From positions 57,729,257-57,793,256 of the forward strand of contig OX104128.1 in NCBI GenBank assembly GCA_944470555.2: a stretch of DNA of 64,000 nt. Reading direction: 5' to 3'. A program made the position numbers and the translations under genes. Of this stretch, positions 1 to 14,400 are shown one piece after another. Origin of the DNA: Heterobilharzia americana. Its lineage: Eukaryota; Platyhelminthes; Trematoda; Strigeidida; Schistosomatidae. A model generated the notes under the pieces. It saw nothing but the letters and a program-made list of their open reading frames with translations, was not told the DNA's origin and made no database searches. Every line of letters starts with the position of its first letter. The stretch's first letter is position 1.

Positions 1-99
1 TGTTCGGTCCTTATCATTTTAGAAGTTTTGAACATCCTCACTAACAACCATCTTAGTTATTTGTTATAATGTCCTTTTTTACAAGCTGAAAGCCCTACT

Positions 100-480
100 T
101 GACCTAGTTTTTGTGTATTTGGTACTTGTCAGAAAAAAAAGTATCCGCAATCTTTACGGGACTGATGTCTCACCCTCATCACCCAGTGCTGCAGTCAGAG
201 ACTTTAACATATTGCAAAATAATCAATAGAATTCGATGCCTACTCACGACTAGACAACATGAAGTTGGTTACCCTCCAGTGAGCATTTAATGTACCTAAT
301 CCATTCCTACAGAAGGTTAGTCACGTCTCTAGTAGCTTAGTGGTAACGTCTCTGACTGCAGCACTGAGTGGTGTTGGTTCGACTCTCAAGTAGGACATCA
401 GTACCTTCAAGATTGCAGATATTACTTTGCTGATGAGTGCCAAAAAGTACGAACCCCAAGCCAGGACTTCTAGCTGACTA
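100..480. repeat. Family D SINE fold-back with degenerate hammerhead
   Basis: Left part (113-210) is the inverted, diverged copy of the right part (343-470). The right half has a tRNA-like A box (tagcttagtggtaacgtct) and B box (ggttcgactc), then CTGATGA at 430-436, stem II gtgc/gtac and GAAC instead of GAAA. The cleavage triplet is GCC, which is not NUH, so this ribozyme is predicted dead. Confidence 0.7.
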
Positions 481-609
481 CCTCAAACCAACTAACATCT
501 GTTCTGTTTTGATTTGCCTCCTTTCTTATGTTTTGTTTTTCAGTTCGGTGAACTGAATCGAAGCACTTCCTTACAAGCCTTTATTTTAATCTGTCTATTT
601 GTGTATCTG

Positions 610-945
610 AAGAATAGGCAACAAGGAGCTGTGCCAACGAATCAACGAAGCAAGAACTCATCGCCAAACAAATATGCAGAAGAAGAAGGTGAAGATGGAT
701 CGGACATACACTAAGAAAACCATTCGGGGACATCACGCGCCAGGCACTCGAGTGAAACCCAAAGGAGAAACAACGAGTTGGGCGTACGAGGGTGACAAGG
801 AGGAGATGGTGTGAGGAAGAAATGAAAGCTTGTGGACAGTTGTGGGGCCAGGTTCAAAAGACTTAAGAGAACAGAATGAAATGGAGACGTGCAACTGAAG
901 CCTTATGTTCCACTAGGAACCCAAGGGAAAAAAATAATAATAATT
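610..945 (+). mobile_element. Non-LTR retrotransposon L1-family 3' end
   Basis: Matches the 3' end of the LINE copies at 14832-15917 and others: caggcactcgagtgaa, ggtgtgaggaagaaatg, then ccactaggaacccaaggg followed by an A-rich, taataa tail. Carries only the last part of the ORF, frameshifted. Confidence 0.8.
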
Positions 946-1181
946 TGTGTATCTAATGCTGGTCGTGTGTAATATCTTTACTCGGTTCCGAAATGCTTAC
1001 AAATAAACCAAGTTAACATATCCAGATACTGTGAAATACTTCTGATAATTTCTGTTGAAAAATATAGTGAATGCTTTACACATAGACGAAACAATATGCT
1101 CTACAGTTTAAGTAACTGAAACTGCAATTTTCCATTAATTGATTTCAGGCTAAAAAGAAAGTCAGACTTATAAAAACTCAC

Positions 1182-2422
1182 TTTGCAAATAAATGTGATT
1201 TAGCATCCATTAAATCAGCACGATCTATTTCTTCTGGTTGTAGAGGCATACCATGAAGTAATGCGGCTACCGCTTCCATACATGCTAAATCTAATTCTCT
1301 TGTTTGAGCTGCAGTCTGTGCTACTATACCTGCTGATGTGGAAACACTTGGAAGATTAGAAACACCACTTCCGCTACTTAGAGTTGAAACTACAGAACTA
1401 GAAACTGTTGGCATATAAAGTGAATTAGTATTTGTGTATGTATGCAAACCACAGTTGACACTACTTAATCCTGAGGAAACATGAGCGGTAGAAGATTGTA
1501 AAGGATATGATGTATATGCTCCACTAAACGTCGGTGTAAAACCAGCGTTCTTTGATACATTTCCTTGAATATTAATTGGGTTGAATGTCGATAGATTAGA
1601 TCCTGTTGATAAAGAACTGCCGCAAGATGTGTAGCTGTGATTAGATGCACCAACCAAACCAGTTGATTTGTTACTCATAACGCTTAATGAGTGATTTTGT
1701 CCCATAACGCTCAATCCATCAGTTATTGAACGGTTACTGACTACACTTCCATGTGGTATATTGCTCAAATTAGTCAATTCTGTAGTATTATAATAAGGTG
1801 GAAATGGACTATTAGAAAATTGACCATAAGCAATCAATCCGATACCAGTACCTAAATTCAGTGCAGAACTATCCCATGAGTAATTAGGACAAGTGAAGTC
1901 AGACCGATTTCCAAAGTTGATTGGTGATTGTCCTTGAGATGCATAATTGGCTGGTCCATAGTTCGACGATGCAAAGAAGTTGGCATACGGATTACTCAAA
2001 GAACTAGCTGTACCACCATGATAACTACCATAATTTGCAACTACTCCACAAGTTCCAGCAGTAAATATATAATTTGATGGAGTTGTTTGTATATTATAAT
2101 TTGTCATTCCGACAAGACTATTCTGGGTTTGATTTATGGGCACATTTATTCCGGTTGGAACTATGACTGATGGATTTGATAGTGACATATCGGATAAAGG
2201 AAGATTTTCATGAAACTCTGATGTAAGAGAGGTAGTTGCTGAAGTATTTGAACCTCCAGGAATACTGGAAAAATTACCACCTGTGACTGAAGTGGCTGTC
2301 ATTGTTGTGCCAATAGAATTACTGGTCGAGTAATTTGTTTCCACTGAAAGATTCAGATGATAACTGCTACCCATAATCCAATCACACAGATAATCTACTA
2401 GTTTATTACGAAATCTCATTTC
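1182..2422 (-). CDS. NF1: NF1 window exon 14, with ~350-residue Ser/Asn-rich insertion
   Basis: 1241 bases, phase 0 in and 2 out, 413 whole codons. The first 20 residues, EMRFRNKLVDYLCDWIMGSS, equal human EMKFRNKMVEYLTDWVMGTS. The last 40 include LDLACMEAVAALLHGMPLQP and DLMDAKSHLFAK (human LDQASMEAVVSLLAGLPLQP, ELMEAKSQLFLK). Between them is a Ser/Asn/Gly/Thr/Tyr-rich stretch of about 350 residues with no stop, replacing about ten human residues. The donor is GTGAGT at 1180-1181. The next exon (human YFTLFMNLL) is not in the first 1181 bases. Confidence 0.95.
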
Positions 2423-5400
2423 CTAAAATATAGAGAAAAACACATAAGAAGCAATTTATTTTTTTCATTGAATATACTTCAAGTAATTTTTTGTTTGTAT
2501 TGTCCCCTCGTTGAGTGGAGCGAAACGATCGGTCTCTATTGGCATATGGGCTCCTGTGCGGATGCCTCGATATTGCCTGTCTTTGAGTTATATGCTAATG
2601 ATAGAGCACATATGCCAATAGAGACCGGTCAATTCAGTCCAATCAACGACGGGATAACACAAGCAACAAGAAGTGGCTGTTCATGACTTGGTGGTCTAGA
2701 GGATAATGCTCCGGCATTTGGAGCGATCGGGTGCGAGTCCGAGTCCCACTGGGGAGAACACTGCTCACTGTCAAGCAAGTACATCCAGCTGACGACTCCC
2801 AAACAGAAGGAAACAAGCATCCTGGAATCCACTGCCAGCAACTATCCATTATATATATATATATATATATATTTCAGGCAACTTGGAATTATTGAAGAAA
2901 GATGAAAATTCCCACTTGACACATTGAACAAATATTCGAAGTATTCTAAACATGTTTAAGTCCCCATGTACACATACGACATCTGCAAAACTTGACTGAA
3001 TACAAACAACCGGAATCCTTAAACAACTGAATGCGTACTATGATAAGAACATCGTCGGGATAACTACCTTATAGGATGGTTATATGTTTAAAAAATTCTC
3101 ATCCCCCAATTTCGATATCATTTATTGAAGTGTACGAAAATCATGAATGCAAGTTGTTTCTTTTTTAATAAGTAAATTTATTTTGGGGTTAATGAGGACT
3201 TTAATTTAAAGTTAGTATTAATCATGGACTGATATTCGTCCGGAGAACCACTGAAAACTTGGGAGTGCTGGACAGCTGTTTCGTCTTAGCAAGGGACTCC
3301 TCAGCAGTCCGCACCCACGAACCCTGCATGGACCGAACTCAAGACCTTCGAGATTCCATCAAGATCATTAAAATCCGACCCAATGGCTAAATGGCTGACG
3401 TGTTTGTTGTGAAACCTGAAAATGCTGAGTTCAGTTCCTTACGACGTCATGGGTGTGTACTGCTGAAGAATCTTATACTAAGAAAAAACAGCATTCCAGT
3501 GCTCTCTGGTTTTAAATGGTTCCCCAAGTGATGTCATTCCATGATGAATACTACCTTAATAAGTAAATAAAAAGTTGGTTTTAAATTATCTACGATAATT
3601 TTTATCCCAAAGATTCATGATCGATATGATTAAAATAAATGAGCTTTCAAAGAGTAACATTGATAACTGACAGATAGTTGTAGAAACATTGAAACCTAGA
3701 ATAGAATATTTTTTTAGTATGAGAACTTGTTTTTACTAAAAATTCTAAAAGTTTATCAATTATTGGTAATCACTGCAACTGTTTAGTTACAAGTGTTGAT
3801 CAAAATATGTCGATCAAGTTTACCGTTTACCCATCAAACTTTAGTGATGCAACATCACGGTTGGCTTATGTTTTGACGCTAGATTTTCAAAATCAGCAAT
3901 ACATATCAGTAGCTTTGTAAGTTCATCCTATAAACTTTGACTAACCAACGTGATCTGAATGGTATAATGATAAAGTTAATGACTCCAGAATTGACCCATA
4001 TAAGTTGAAATTTACAAGAGAACACTAGTTTCCTAAAAGTCTTAGAAGCATCTTTGTAATGAGTTTCAATAAGCTTATTATTCTCTCTTAATCTTTGATA
4101 TAATAATCGATTTTAGCACATTATCAGGGGGTTTGAATTTGAAACGTTTAGTTTCCTAAGGTCATATCATACCAGAAAAGCTTGTTGAATACTAATAAGA
4201 CAAAACAACAGTAACCAATATAGTGTAAATAGTTACGCTGTGATGAGTATCTGGGGATGAAGTTATACTACTGGTTGGATGGCATGTCACAGCAAAAAGA
4301 TGGTTTCAGACAATGGACCAGTAGTACATGCTGATACTGCCTTCCCTGTGTACAGGTAAAGGGATCAGGAATGGTCGGTCCAAAAAAAACACATTTCCTC
4401 CTACTCTGAGGTATTCTTTAGCCGGTAGTATGAGTTTCCTAGCTGGATTTAAGTCAATCAAAGTTAAAACTCAAATTTCACAAAGGCCATGCATGATCTG
4501 GCACAATCAGATGTTCCTTGAACTTTGCCATCCTGCATCACAATTACTAAAATAATTTCTCCTTCAGATATCTCAAGAAGGAGTGACCTTTCATGTTGTT
4601 GACAGCTAAGAAGTGTCAACTGCCTTTTCAACCCTAGTAAGCCTCAAGTTCCCTCAGATCATTATCAACATTCCCATACTTAGTCTTCAATCTCTCTCGG
4701 CACCTGACAGTTAATATTCCTACGTCATTTATTTCAGCTCTGTAGCTCTCAAGGAATGGCATTATTAGTCTTCTGAGACGGCAATCCAAACCAACTTTCG
4801 ACCCCCTCACCTTTCGTCAAATCAAACAAACTTGGTGGGTCAAAACTTCGGCATATCGGGTCATAAATATGAGATGTGTTTCTAGAGAATTTATGGCTAA
4901 CTCGTGAACTTGTAGGCATTTGTGTAGCATTCTGTGCTAAGCCAGAAAGTATGTGGCTCGACTGGATCCCGGTTGATACTGGCTGACTTGGACATGCACT
5001 GTGCATGCCAAACCACCAACTACCTCAACACACCATACAAAAGAAAGTTGGCTAAGGTTGAAGAAGCGTTCACGGTGACCAGATCAACACCTAGCATCAC
5101 TCGATCAAGTCTCACACTGTTGGTCTCAGTCGTATGGGGAAACGCAAAACAACCTGATTCAGATCTCCAACTCACAAGGAATCAGTGGTTCACGATTCTT
5201 CGTGACATGACTCAAAATCAGTCACAATGGAGCAGATTTATTCACTACTTGACATCTAATGAAGCTTGAATATTCATATTAACCTTCATCCACAGATTCT
5301 TGATTGTCTCACACTACTTTATCTACTTTGATATCACTCCTTTATCTTTCGACGTGTTGTTTGTGTACTATAGTGAAGTGTGTCAACTTCAGCTGATGTA

Positions 5401-8400
5401 TCTATGTGAAAGGTTCTACGTTGATTTTCTGAATGTATTGTCAATAAACAAGGAATTCGCCTCAGTGTCTAATAAGTAGAAAAGTGATCTTGATTTCACA
5501 ATTGTTGATCAACTTTTATAAAGGTTGATAATCCCCTAAAGTCTAAGGATATTGCTTTGTATATGCTAGAGGTTGACAGCTATGGAGAAAGAATAGTTGT
5601 TCGTTTGTGGAAGCTTGCATCATGGATAGGTTGACACCCGTAGATTTGATCACTCTTACGACTCATCTTATCAGGTTGGCTTTATGCTTCCTTGTCATGT
5701 GGATATAAATATCAGCGATCAGGTAGAATTTTTATGTAATAAACCACTGAGAAAATTTCTCCATTATATTTCAGATAAATAGTTCTACTTTTTGTGACAA
5801 TAGCAAAACAACAAGCTGTGAGATAAGCAAAAAAAATTTTATATCATTTTTTTTCATTTATTTAAACGTAGATTAAGCGAAATAAATATGTAAAGTGTGA
5901 CATGACCTTAGAAATCCAAAGTAATACCTATCCATATTGTATTTCCTAATAAGTGACAAGAATGTGGTAAGAGAATGAATGATGAGAATACAAGTATGCT
6001 TGCAGATGATATATGTGTGGAGACTTAAGTAAGTAGCAAATTGATCAGCGTTATACTGCTAAAGAAATATGCTGAAAGTAATTGGAGTTTTAAGTTTTAA
6101 AACTGAAAAGTTATTGAGATACTATGCAAAAAGTAACACCAGGAATAAGGCAACATTATTACGGTCACATAAAGTTACCAATAAATTTTTTTGTAAAGGC
6201 AGAGACAGTTAGGCCATCTTCATTACTTTCCTTTTTTATTTGTCCCTTAGGTTTCTAGCGGAACATATGGCTTCAGTAGCACATCACCATTTCACTCTCT
6301 TCTCCCCACTCTTTTCAACCCGGCAACACCACTCCCCTCAAACTTTCATTTCCTACTCACACAATCTACTCCATGTCACCCTCGCCTACGACACCCAACT
6401 ACTCGTTTCCCATTTGCCTTCCACTCCACGACCTGGCCTGATGCGTCATGTCCCCAAAATGTCTACTCAGTCTATGTCCAATCCAATCCAATCCAGTTCA
6501 CCTCCACTTCATTCTTCTCCATATTTGTTGGGCTATACATTCTTGGTTGGTTAGTTGGTTGGTTGGTTGGTCGATTCGTCACCAGCCAGACTTCCTCCTT
6601 GCTCATTCTTATCATTATCATCACCATCCGATCTTCATCTTCACTATCAACTCAGTGTAGGCGGCAGCTGTTCATCCATCATGTATTAGTCTGTTGGAAA
6701 TGCTTCAATGTTTTAACGCACCAAATCTATCAACCATCACATACAAGCACTGACTTACTTGACTGACATTAGTGTTGAAAATCCGGATCTTGTTCATGCT
6801 TTATGATGAATGCAGTGCAGTGCAGTGCAGTACAGTCGACCTCCACACTGATTTCAGATTAATGCATGAATGCCTGTCTTTTTGTCTTTCCGATCCTGAC
6901 TTTGGCATCCTCATCTGTGCCGCCTGTAGTTGAGACGGTGGTGCCTAGGTAGGTGGGTGTGAGAGACAACTTCCTTTACATTTTTCCCGTTCATGGTGAG
7001 TGGTTCTTGTTGTTGTTGGTTGGGTATCATCATCACCTCTGTCTTTTCTATGTTCACCTGAAGGAAGTCCTGTCTTGGCTGCCCTACCACTTCTACCAAC
7101 CTGTAGATTTTCCAGTTTGTGCGACATAAAACATTAGACATAAACCATCATCAGCGAAATCTAAGTCTTGTAGGGTCTTTTCATTGGTCACTTCTGTCTG
7201 AATCTTTCTTAATTTTCATGGACAGACATAGGGAGAATTATAACAATAAACGAAAGCGCATCGGTTCAAGCCGTTGTATTTTAAAAACAATAGAAAGAAA
7301 TGAAAGAAAATTCTCAACAGATAGAGAAAAAAATTAAACAGAGTAATAAAAATCTACATTAAAACCAAAACAAACCTGTCTGAATGCTAAATCTTCACGT
7401 CGGGCCATCATTTTCTGTACTAATTGACAAACTTTAATCTTAATTTGAAGAGAATGTACACATTCTAGGTGACGAACATACCTTTATAATGAATAAGTAG
7501 TAGATAAAAAGGTTGTTTAAGCATAGACTGACCATGGTAAGAAGCAAAATATAAGATTGACAAATTGTCTAGGCTACTAGTAAAGAATAAGCTTATCTCC
7601 TACATACTCAGTAGAATATTTGCAACAGGTATGAGTCAATTGAAGTTTGGTTGCAAAGACAATTCAACTGATTTATCTGGACAAAAGTATTTCTTAAGGA
7701 TATCTAGTCCTGAATGTAAAGATTATAAGTAGAATCTATCTACAAAGAGTTAACTATTTCTTTACTACATCCTTCCCTTAAACATTTAACCAAAAGTTCA
7801 ATTAAGAGGTCAGGTTGGTATTCATCATAGCCTGACATCTGTTGGAGAACCACTGAAAGTCTAGTGGCACCGAACAGCTGTTTCGTTCTAGTATGGGACT
7901 CCTTAGTAGTACGCAGTCATGACCCTGCCATGAATCCACCCATATACTGAGACGAAACAGCTGTCCAGTGTTCCCATGTTTCCAATGCTTCTCTGACTGA
8001 TGTCAGTCCATGAGGAATACTAACTTGCAATCAATAAATGAACCCCCATAAACCTCAGAATTGAATTACTCTCTAATGCTCACTAATGACTTGTTTCGAG
8101 ATGGTATTTCCGAAGTTTATATGAGAACTCGTGACCAGTGTGACGAACCAATGTAGACATGAGGATAGTTTCTCAATGTGGATCACTGGATACTGACCCA
8201 CTAATGGTAACATGCTGACTGTAGAACCTGAAGGTTTTGGGTCCGATCTATAATGGTTTATGGCCACGCACTGTTGAGGAGCCCCATACTACGACGAAAC
8301 AGCTGGAAAGTGCTTCCAGGTTCCCAATGGTTTTCCAACTGATGTTAGTTTACGATGAATATCAACCTGAAATTAGTCAGAAAATCTGTTGAAATAACCA

Positions 8401-11376
8401 CCTATAGCAGGTACTTTTGTTTAGAAATACAAACATAAAACTCCTTCAAAGTGATGGATGGGTCCTGTAGAAATATTCAGTATTTAAGGGCACAGTGTAC
8501 ATGGGGTATTTTCATTATTCGATTCCTATGGCTTTAGTATAAAAACTAACTCTAAGAATTCATACTGTGCCCTGGAAACCACAATGTACAGAGAAGCTTG
8601 TATAATGTTGACTAGACAAACAGGTGAACTTTCTCATGAAGTTGCATCCGGTGAAATAGCTATGAAGTTTATTTAACAAAATATTCAAACTGATGAATTA
8701 TTCTGTCGAACAATCAAGTTTTATTACAGACTGAAGAAATTTTGAAAGCAGCGACTGCTGAGTTTCAGTCCTGCTGCTCTACCAACTGAGTTACGAGATT
8801 CGATTATTGACCACATTTTTATTTCACCTCAGTCAAAAAGGGTTCTACCCGATTGTCATATGAATTCATGACCATACACAAACTGGCTGCCTAATCAGAA
8901 CTTCACATCTCACTCCAAATCTACTGAAATTAAAAAGAGAGGAGCATCATATTGGTTATCATTTTAACTATCTAAGATAGCCGCGGTTTGATAGACTTGT
9001 ACTGATACTATATGATGATTGAAGTGAAATAAAAATTTGGTCACCAGTCGGTTCTCGTAGCTTAGTTGGTAGAACACTGGTTCGAATCCCTCCGTGGTCC
9101 AAGTTTTCATTTCACCTTCAATCATCACCCAGTATAAATATTAGTCTACCAAATCACGACTATCTCAGATATTAGTCAAAATAATGAACAATATGCTATT
9201 CCTTTCCTTCTCTAATTCAGTTAGATTTGGATTGGAATGAGAAGTCCTGACTAGGTAACCAGTGTGAATAAGATCAAGCGGTAGTAACGCGTCACGAATT
9301 CACATAGTAGTTGGGCAAAATCCTTGGTGATTGGAGTGAAATAAAGAAATCTGGTCAGCAGTGGGACCTCGTAGCTTAGTTGGTAGACCACCGGGCAGGA
9401 AACTCGGTGGTGATTGGTTCGAATCCTACTGTGGCTCAAATTATTTTAAATTCATCAAAGGAATCAAATATAGGATAGAATATATACATTTACACATGAA
9501 CTTACCTAACGATATTTAACATTAAACTTTCTATACTAACCAATTCCAAGTGATCACTTAGTCGATCAACAGATTTTGTACGTTTATCCAGTATACTACG
9601 CATAATAAAGATAACATTTTCAATAAATAATGTATTTGTCTCTGTGACAACAACTTGTTGTTGTCCTTGCCCAGAAAAGCATGCATCCACATGACTACGT
9701 AATTGATTGAAAAGAATTGGATAAATTAAAGGATTCAATTCATTACCAATAGATTCTTTCACGTGTTTTTGTATTTGATGGCCAAATTTTTCATGTTGAC
9801 AACTAATTAGTAATAATAGATTACCTATGAACCTATAAAATATGAGTAAAATAATAAAAAAAAATAGTAGAATACTATTCAGTCTATGAAAACAAAATTT
9901 TGACTTTGTATTCATTTTGGTAGTTTGCAATGGAATCAATGACATGCGTTTCGTCCGATTGGGTACTCATCACCTGGATGTATCTGCACTCCAGTGAATG
10001 ATGGTATTCCCACTGAGACTTAAACTCGCTTCAAAAGCTAAAGCGTTATTCACTAAGCCACTAGGGCATGAAAGTAACCACTTGTTCAACGGGTAACATT
10101 TGTTGTTATTCGCCTTTAATATATATTATAAAAGGCAAAATAGAAAGGTAAAGAAGGTTAATTGAATTCTGACTTCATTAAATTATACTTTTACTAACAG
10201 ACCAGTGAAGAAGAAGAAGAAGTGAATTGAACAGATTCCTGTTTGTAGAATGTTAATGGCAACTTATTATGAGAACCTGATAGAAACAAACCTCAGACAT
10301 GAGACTGAAGAGAAGGATTAAATGAATGAATTGATCCTGGTGGTATGTTAGATAGAGAAATAAAGAAGTTTAGTAATCGACTGAAAGACTATAGGATTAT
10401 CCAGAAGAATATGGTGAGTAGAGGAACGATGATAAGAGAAGTGTAGTATTATTCTAGAAGCACCATAGTTCGAGTTGTGTGTGTTATGTCAGTGAAACTG
10501 TTTATTGTATACAGACTTATTATTGTCAGTTGACTTCAATATAAAGAGTAGAAATTTAAAAACAAATCACTTACTGAGCTACAGGTGAGAATTGATTATC
10601 TTGATTTAAGCTAGATTGAACAAATGAAAGACGTCTTACATTATTTAATTCATTTAAACAAGCACCATGAAATGTATGATATTTATTAAGATTATGATTA
10701 TCATCAGTTTGATCAATGTCAGTTGTATTCTTATTGAAATTTGTACGATGAGATCGTAGAAAGTAATTTGCTCCTAAGCATGCTGGATCAAAATGTTGAT
10801 GTACATGATCTAATAAATGATATGAACAATAATGATAATGTGGACAATGAGATTGTAAAGATTTCACTTTGCTTTGATCCTGAAAATTAATTAAAACAAA
10901 ATAAAATAAAAGTTGTTTTAAATGAATATTTGAGGGAGATGTGGAAATTTGGAAATATTTCAAGTTGTTATTCATCATAGACTGACATCAGTTGGAGGAA
11001 CAAAGGAAACCTAGGAACACTGGACAGCTGTTTCGTCCAACTAGTATGAGACTCCTCAGCAGTGTGCACCCATGACCTCGACAGGGACCGAACCCGCGAC
11101 CTTCAGGCTCCATGGCCAGCGCGTTACCATTGAGCCACTGCGTCAGAATCCAGTGTTTCATATTTCCAACTTCTGTTAGCTCACGATATAGCGCAACAGC
11201 CGAGAAGCTGGAAATATGGACCGTGTTTTGGGACTCGTCACCTGGATGTACCTGCCTCCAAGTGAGCGGTGTTGTTCCCATCGGGACTCGAACTTAGTAC
11301 TGATCGCTTGAAACGCTAGACCACCTAACTATGATAGCCACTTATTGTGCGACGGGTATGGTTTTTGATTTTGTCG

Positions 11377-11417
<41 letters not shown>

Positions 11418-14400
11418 CTGAAACACAGGCCATATCTAGGCATCCGCACAAGAACCTATATGCCAACAGAGACCGATCAATTCGGTCCATTCAGCGACGG
11501 GATAATATAATGAACAACATTATGTCTTGTTAACTTTATTCGGATGTTTATATTTCCTATTAAACCATAGTGTTTCCTGTTAACTTACTTCATGTAATTG
11601 CAAAAACTTTATGCTTAAGTCCTTCTCTTAAGTGATTTATATATTTTTTGAGTTGTGAGCAGCTGAAGAGGAACTGACGAAACAAATTGGTACCACTTTA
11701 GTCCATTTCAAACATTGTTTTTTTTATCGACTCAAGTTCATGAAGGGGAATATGCGTTTGGAACTTCTGTAACTTGTAAACAAGTGAATTAAAAACACAC
11801 ATGTAAACTCATCAACCAAACTTCTGAAGGCATTCAGTTTACAAAAGAAGAAGATAAAAATAGTGAAATCAACTTTCTAGATGTTCTAATTAGTAAAATA
11901 CATGATGGAATGTCGTAAACTCAGGTGTAAAGAAAAGCGAAACAAACAGATTAAGTTTAGAACTACAGTAGTAGCAAACCACCATCTCATAAAAAAGATA
12001 TGTGTACCACCACTATTTGTTAGTACCAAGACTTACTGCAGAAATCAACATTCATAAAAGTTAGAAGAAAATCACCTTTACAAAGTATTCACAGATGTTA
12101 ACTTTCAAAAAGACTTTATAAAGGTGTTCCTTTCAACAAAAAAACAGAAGACATGCAGACTACCTCAGCCCTAAAAATATCACTTTACGATGCATCAAAG
12201 TCATCATCGAAATCCCTACAGAAGATCTCATACAAGGTGGAGAAACCATTACTCAAAGAAGACAGGACAAAGTCAATGCACAAAGTTAGTTTGGAAGACT
12301 GTCCGAATCAATCTCTTAGTTAATCAAGTTGTCGAACAGACTAAACGATCTATGAGCATTAACTAGCATTCAATCGACATGATATATCATCAGTGACATG
12401 GATGCGTGTAATTGAGCACAAATAAAACTTCATTTGAGGCAACATGGGAATACTACTATACGCAAGCTTAAAAACTGCAGAAGAATTTCTTGAAGTATGG
12501 TATTCCAATCTGACGGCAATCAACAGGCACACGCATAGTGGCCTAATATGCTGACTACTAAGAAGAGACCAGCCAAATGGAAATCAATCACGCGAATCAA
12601 TAGTCAAAGAATAGGTCAGTTGCATAGGTAATATAGTCACAATATTTATAAAGGTGACCTCTGATATAAAAAAGGAAGGCATATCTCTCCTACCTACAAG
12701 CTAGTAATGCTACATGTTTGCAGATATCTTACATAAACACTTGCACAAAATGAAAAAGCTACACTTCTTCATAAAGCAAATGCTGATAAGGTCATCTAAT
12801 CTGAGAATGAAAAGTTCAAGAAAAAGCTTTGATGCTTTGATGACACAAAAACGTTTTCGTCCTTGTTCTGAGCCGAAATCTTCTCTAACATCTCCGGAAA
12901 ATGAAGTACACCTTTATATACGATGGTGTGAACCCCAATTGTTTTATCCGGGCTGTATACCAGACAGAAAGAGATAAACAAAATCGATGTAGAAGCTCGG
13001 ATACAAGTGCATCGGTGCAAGGTGGCACATGTGAAGCATGACAGTAGCAGACAAAGAACAAGTGGGCAGTAAAAGACTGATATCAAAGCAGACGAAAGTA
13101 TATGGAAGGAAAAAGAATTTGGAAATGAAAGTTAATGAAAATATTCAAGCTTCAGAAGACATCGAAGAATGATCCATTTTCAGCCACGTCCCATAAAGTC
13201 TTCAGCCAAGTAGTCTACGCCTCCCTATCCCGTAAAAAACCAACAAGTAGACACTTCATCTACTGGTGTCATGTCTTGATCTAGCCACCCTCAACCCTTT
13301 TCTAACCCAATTCAACTTCTTCTAGAATGGTACGACGAGGTAGATCGTGGCTTCGCTCGCACAGCAAATGTCCAAACAATCTCAGTCACCGAAGGTTCCC
13401 CACCTAACCGACCAACTTTTCTTCTTTGCTTAGTACCCTTTGCCCATCCTCGATATTACTCACACGGTGATCCCCCTTATGTGACCAATACTACGAAGAG
13501 ATTTATGATCAAAAACATGTAGTCTCTTCATATCTGCTGCTATTAACGGAAATATCTGACAAGTATATACGAAAAAAGTAGAAGACCGTTGCACAGCATA
13601 CTCTTCCTTTAATAAGCAGTCAGATATTGAGCTGGCTGTTTGCCGGAAGGCAGACAACTGGAGTACTTCAGAACCGATGGACTTTAAATAAAATACCTTT
13701 GTCAAAGGGACATATCAACCTGAAAGTAGGTGTTTGCAAAGTTGTCTGGGTCGAGGGAGAGATTGATAACCGAATATTCGTCGGCTGGACCACAGCCATC
13801 ATTATAATAAGAATGACACTATACACGTTAGGCAGGCATCGAAAATTTTACTTCCTCCGAAACATAACAGTATTTTATTATTTGTCCCTTAGGTTTCTAG
13901 CGGAACATATGGCTTCAGTAGCACATCACCATTTCACTCTCTTCTCCCCACTCTTTTCAACCCGGCAACACCACTCCCCTCAAACTTTCATTTCCTACTC
14001 ACACAATCTACTCCATGTCACCCTCGCCTACGACACCCAACTACTCGTTTCCCATTTGCCTTCCACTCCACGACCTGGCCTGATGCGTCATGTCCCCAAA
14101 ATGTCTACTCAGTCTATGTCCAATCCAATCCAATCCAGTTCACCTCCACTTCATTCTTCTCCATATTTGTTGGGCTATACATTCTTGGTTGGTTAGTTGG
14201 TTGGTTGGTTGGTCGACTCGTCACCAGCCAGACTTCCTCCTTGCTCATTCTTATCATTATCATCACCATCCGATCTTCATCTTCACTATCAACTCAGTGT
14301 TGGCGGCAGCTGTTCATCTATCATGTATTTAGTCTGTTGGAAATGCTTCAGTGTTTTAACGCACCAAATCTATCAACCATCACATACAAGCACTGACTTA

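Larger units (their letters stand above)
1..1181. other. Intron 3' of window exon 14 (partial)
   Basis: Holds a family D fold-back at about 100-480 and a LINE 3' end at about 610-945. Nothing recognisable in 1-100 or 946-1181. Confidence 0.7.
2423..7375. other. Intron between window exons 13 and 14
   Basis: Contains a family C SINE (2495-2875), a family B fold-back (3222-3553), a second-family LINE fragment (4925-5480) and an L1-family LINE (6232-7220). I see nothing recognisable in 2876-3221, 3554-4924 or 5481-6231 beyond AT-rich sequence. Confidence 0.7.
7482..9505. other. Intron between window exons 12 and 13
   Basis: Holds two family B copies (7815-8032, 8185-8378) and a family A composite (8745-9470). 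Nothing recognised in 7482-7814 or 8379-8744. Confidence 0.7.

Noticed and set aside
1465..1653. Second open frame inside NF1 exon 14 (and 21133-21465 inside exon 9)
   Set aside because: Overlap conserved NF1 coding sequence in another frame; shadows of the low-complexity insertion.
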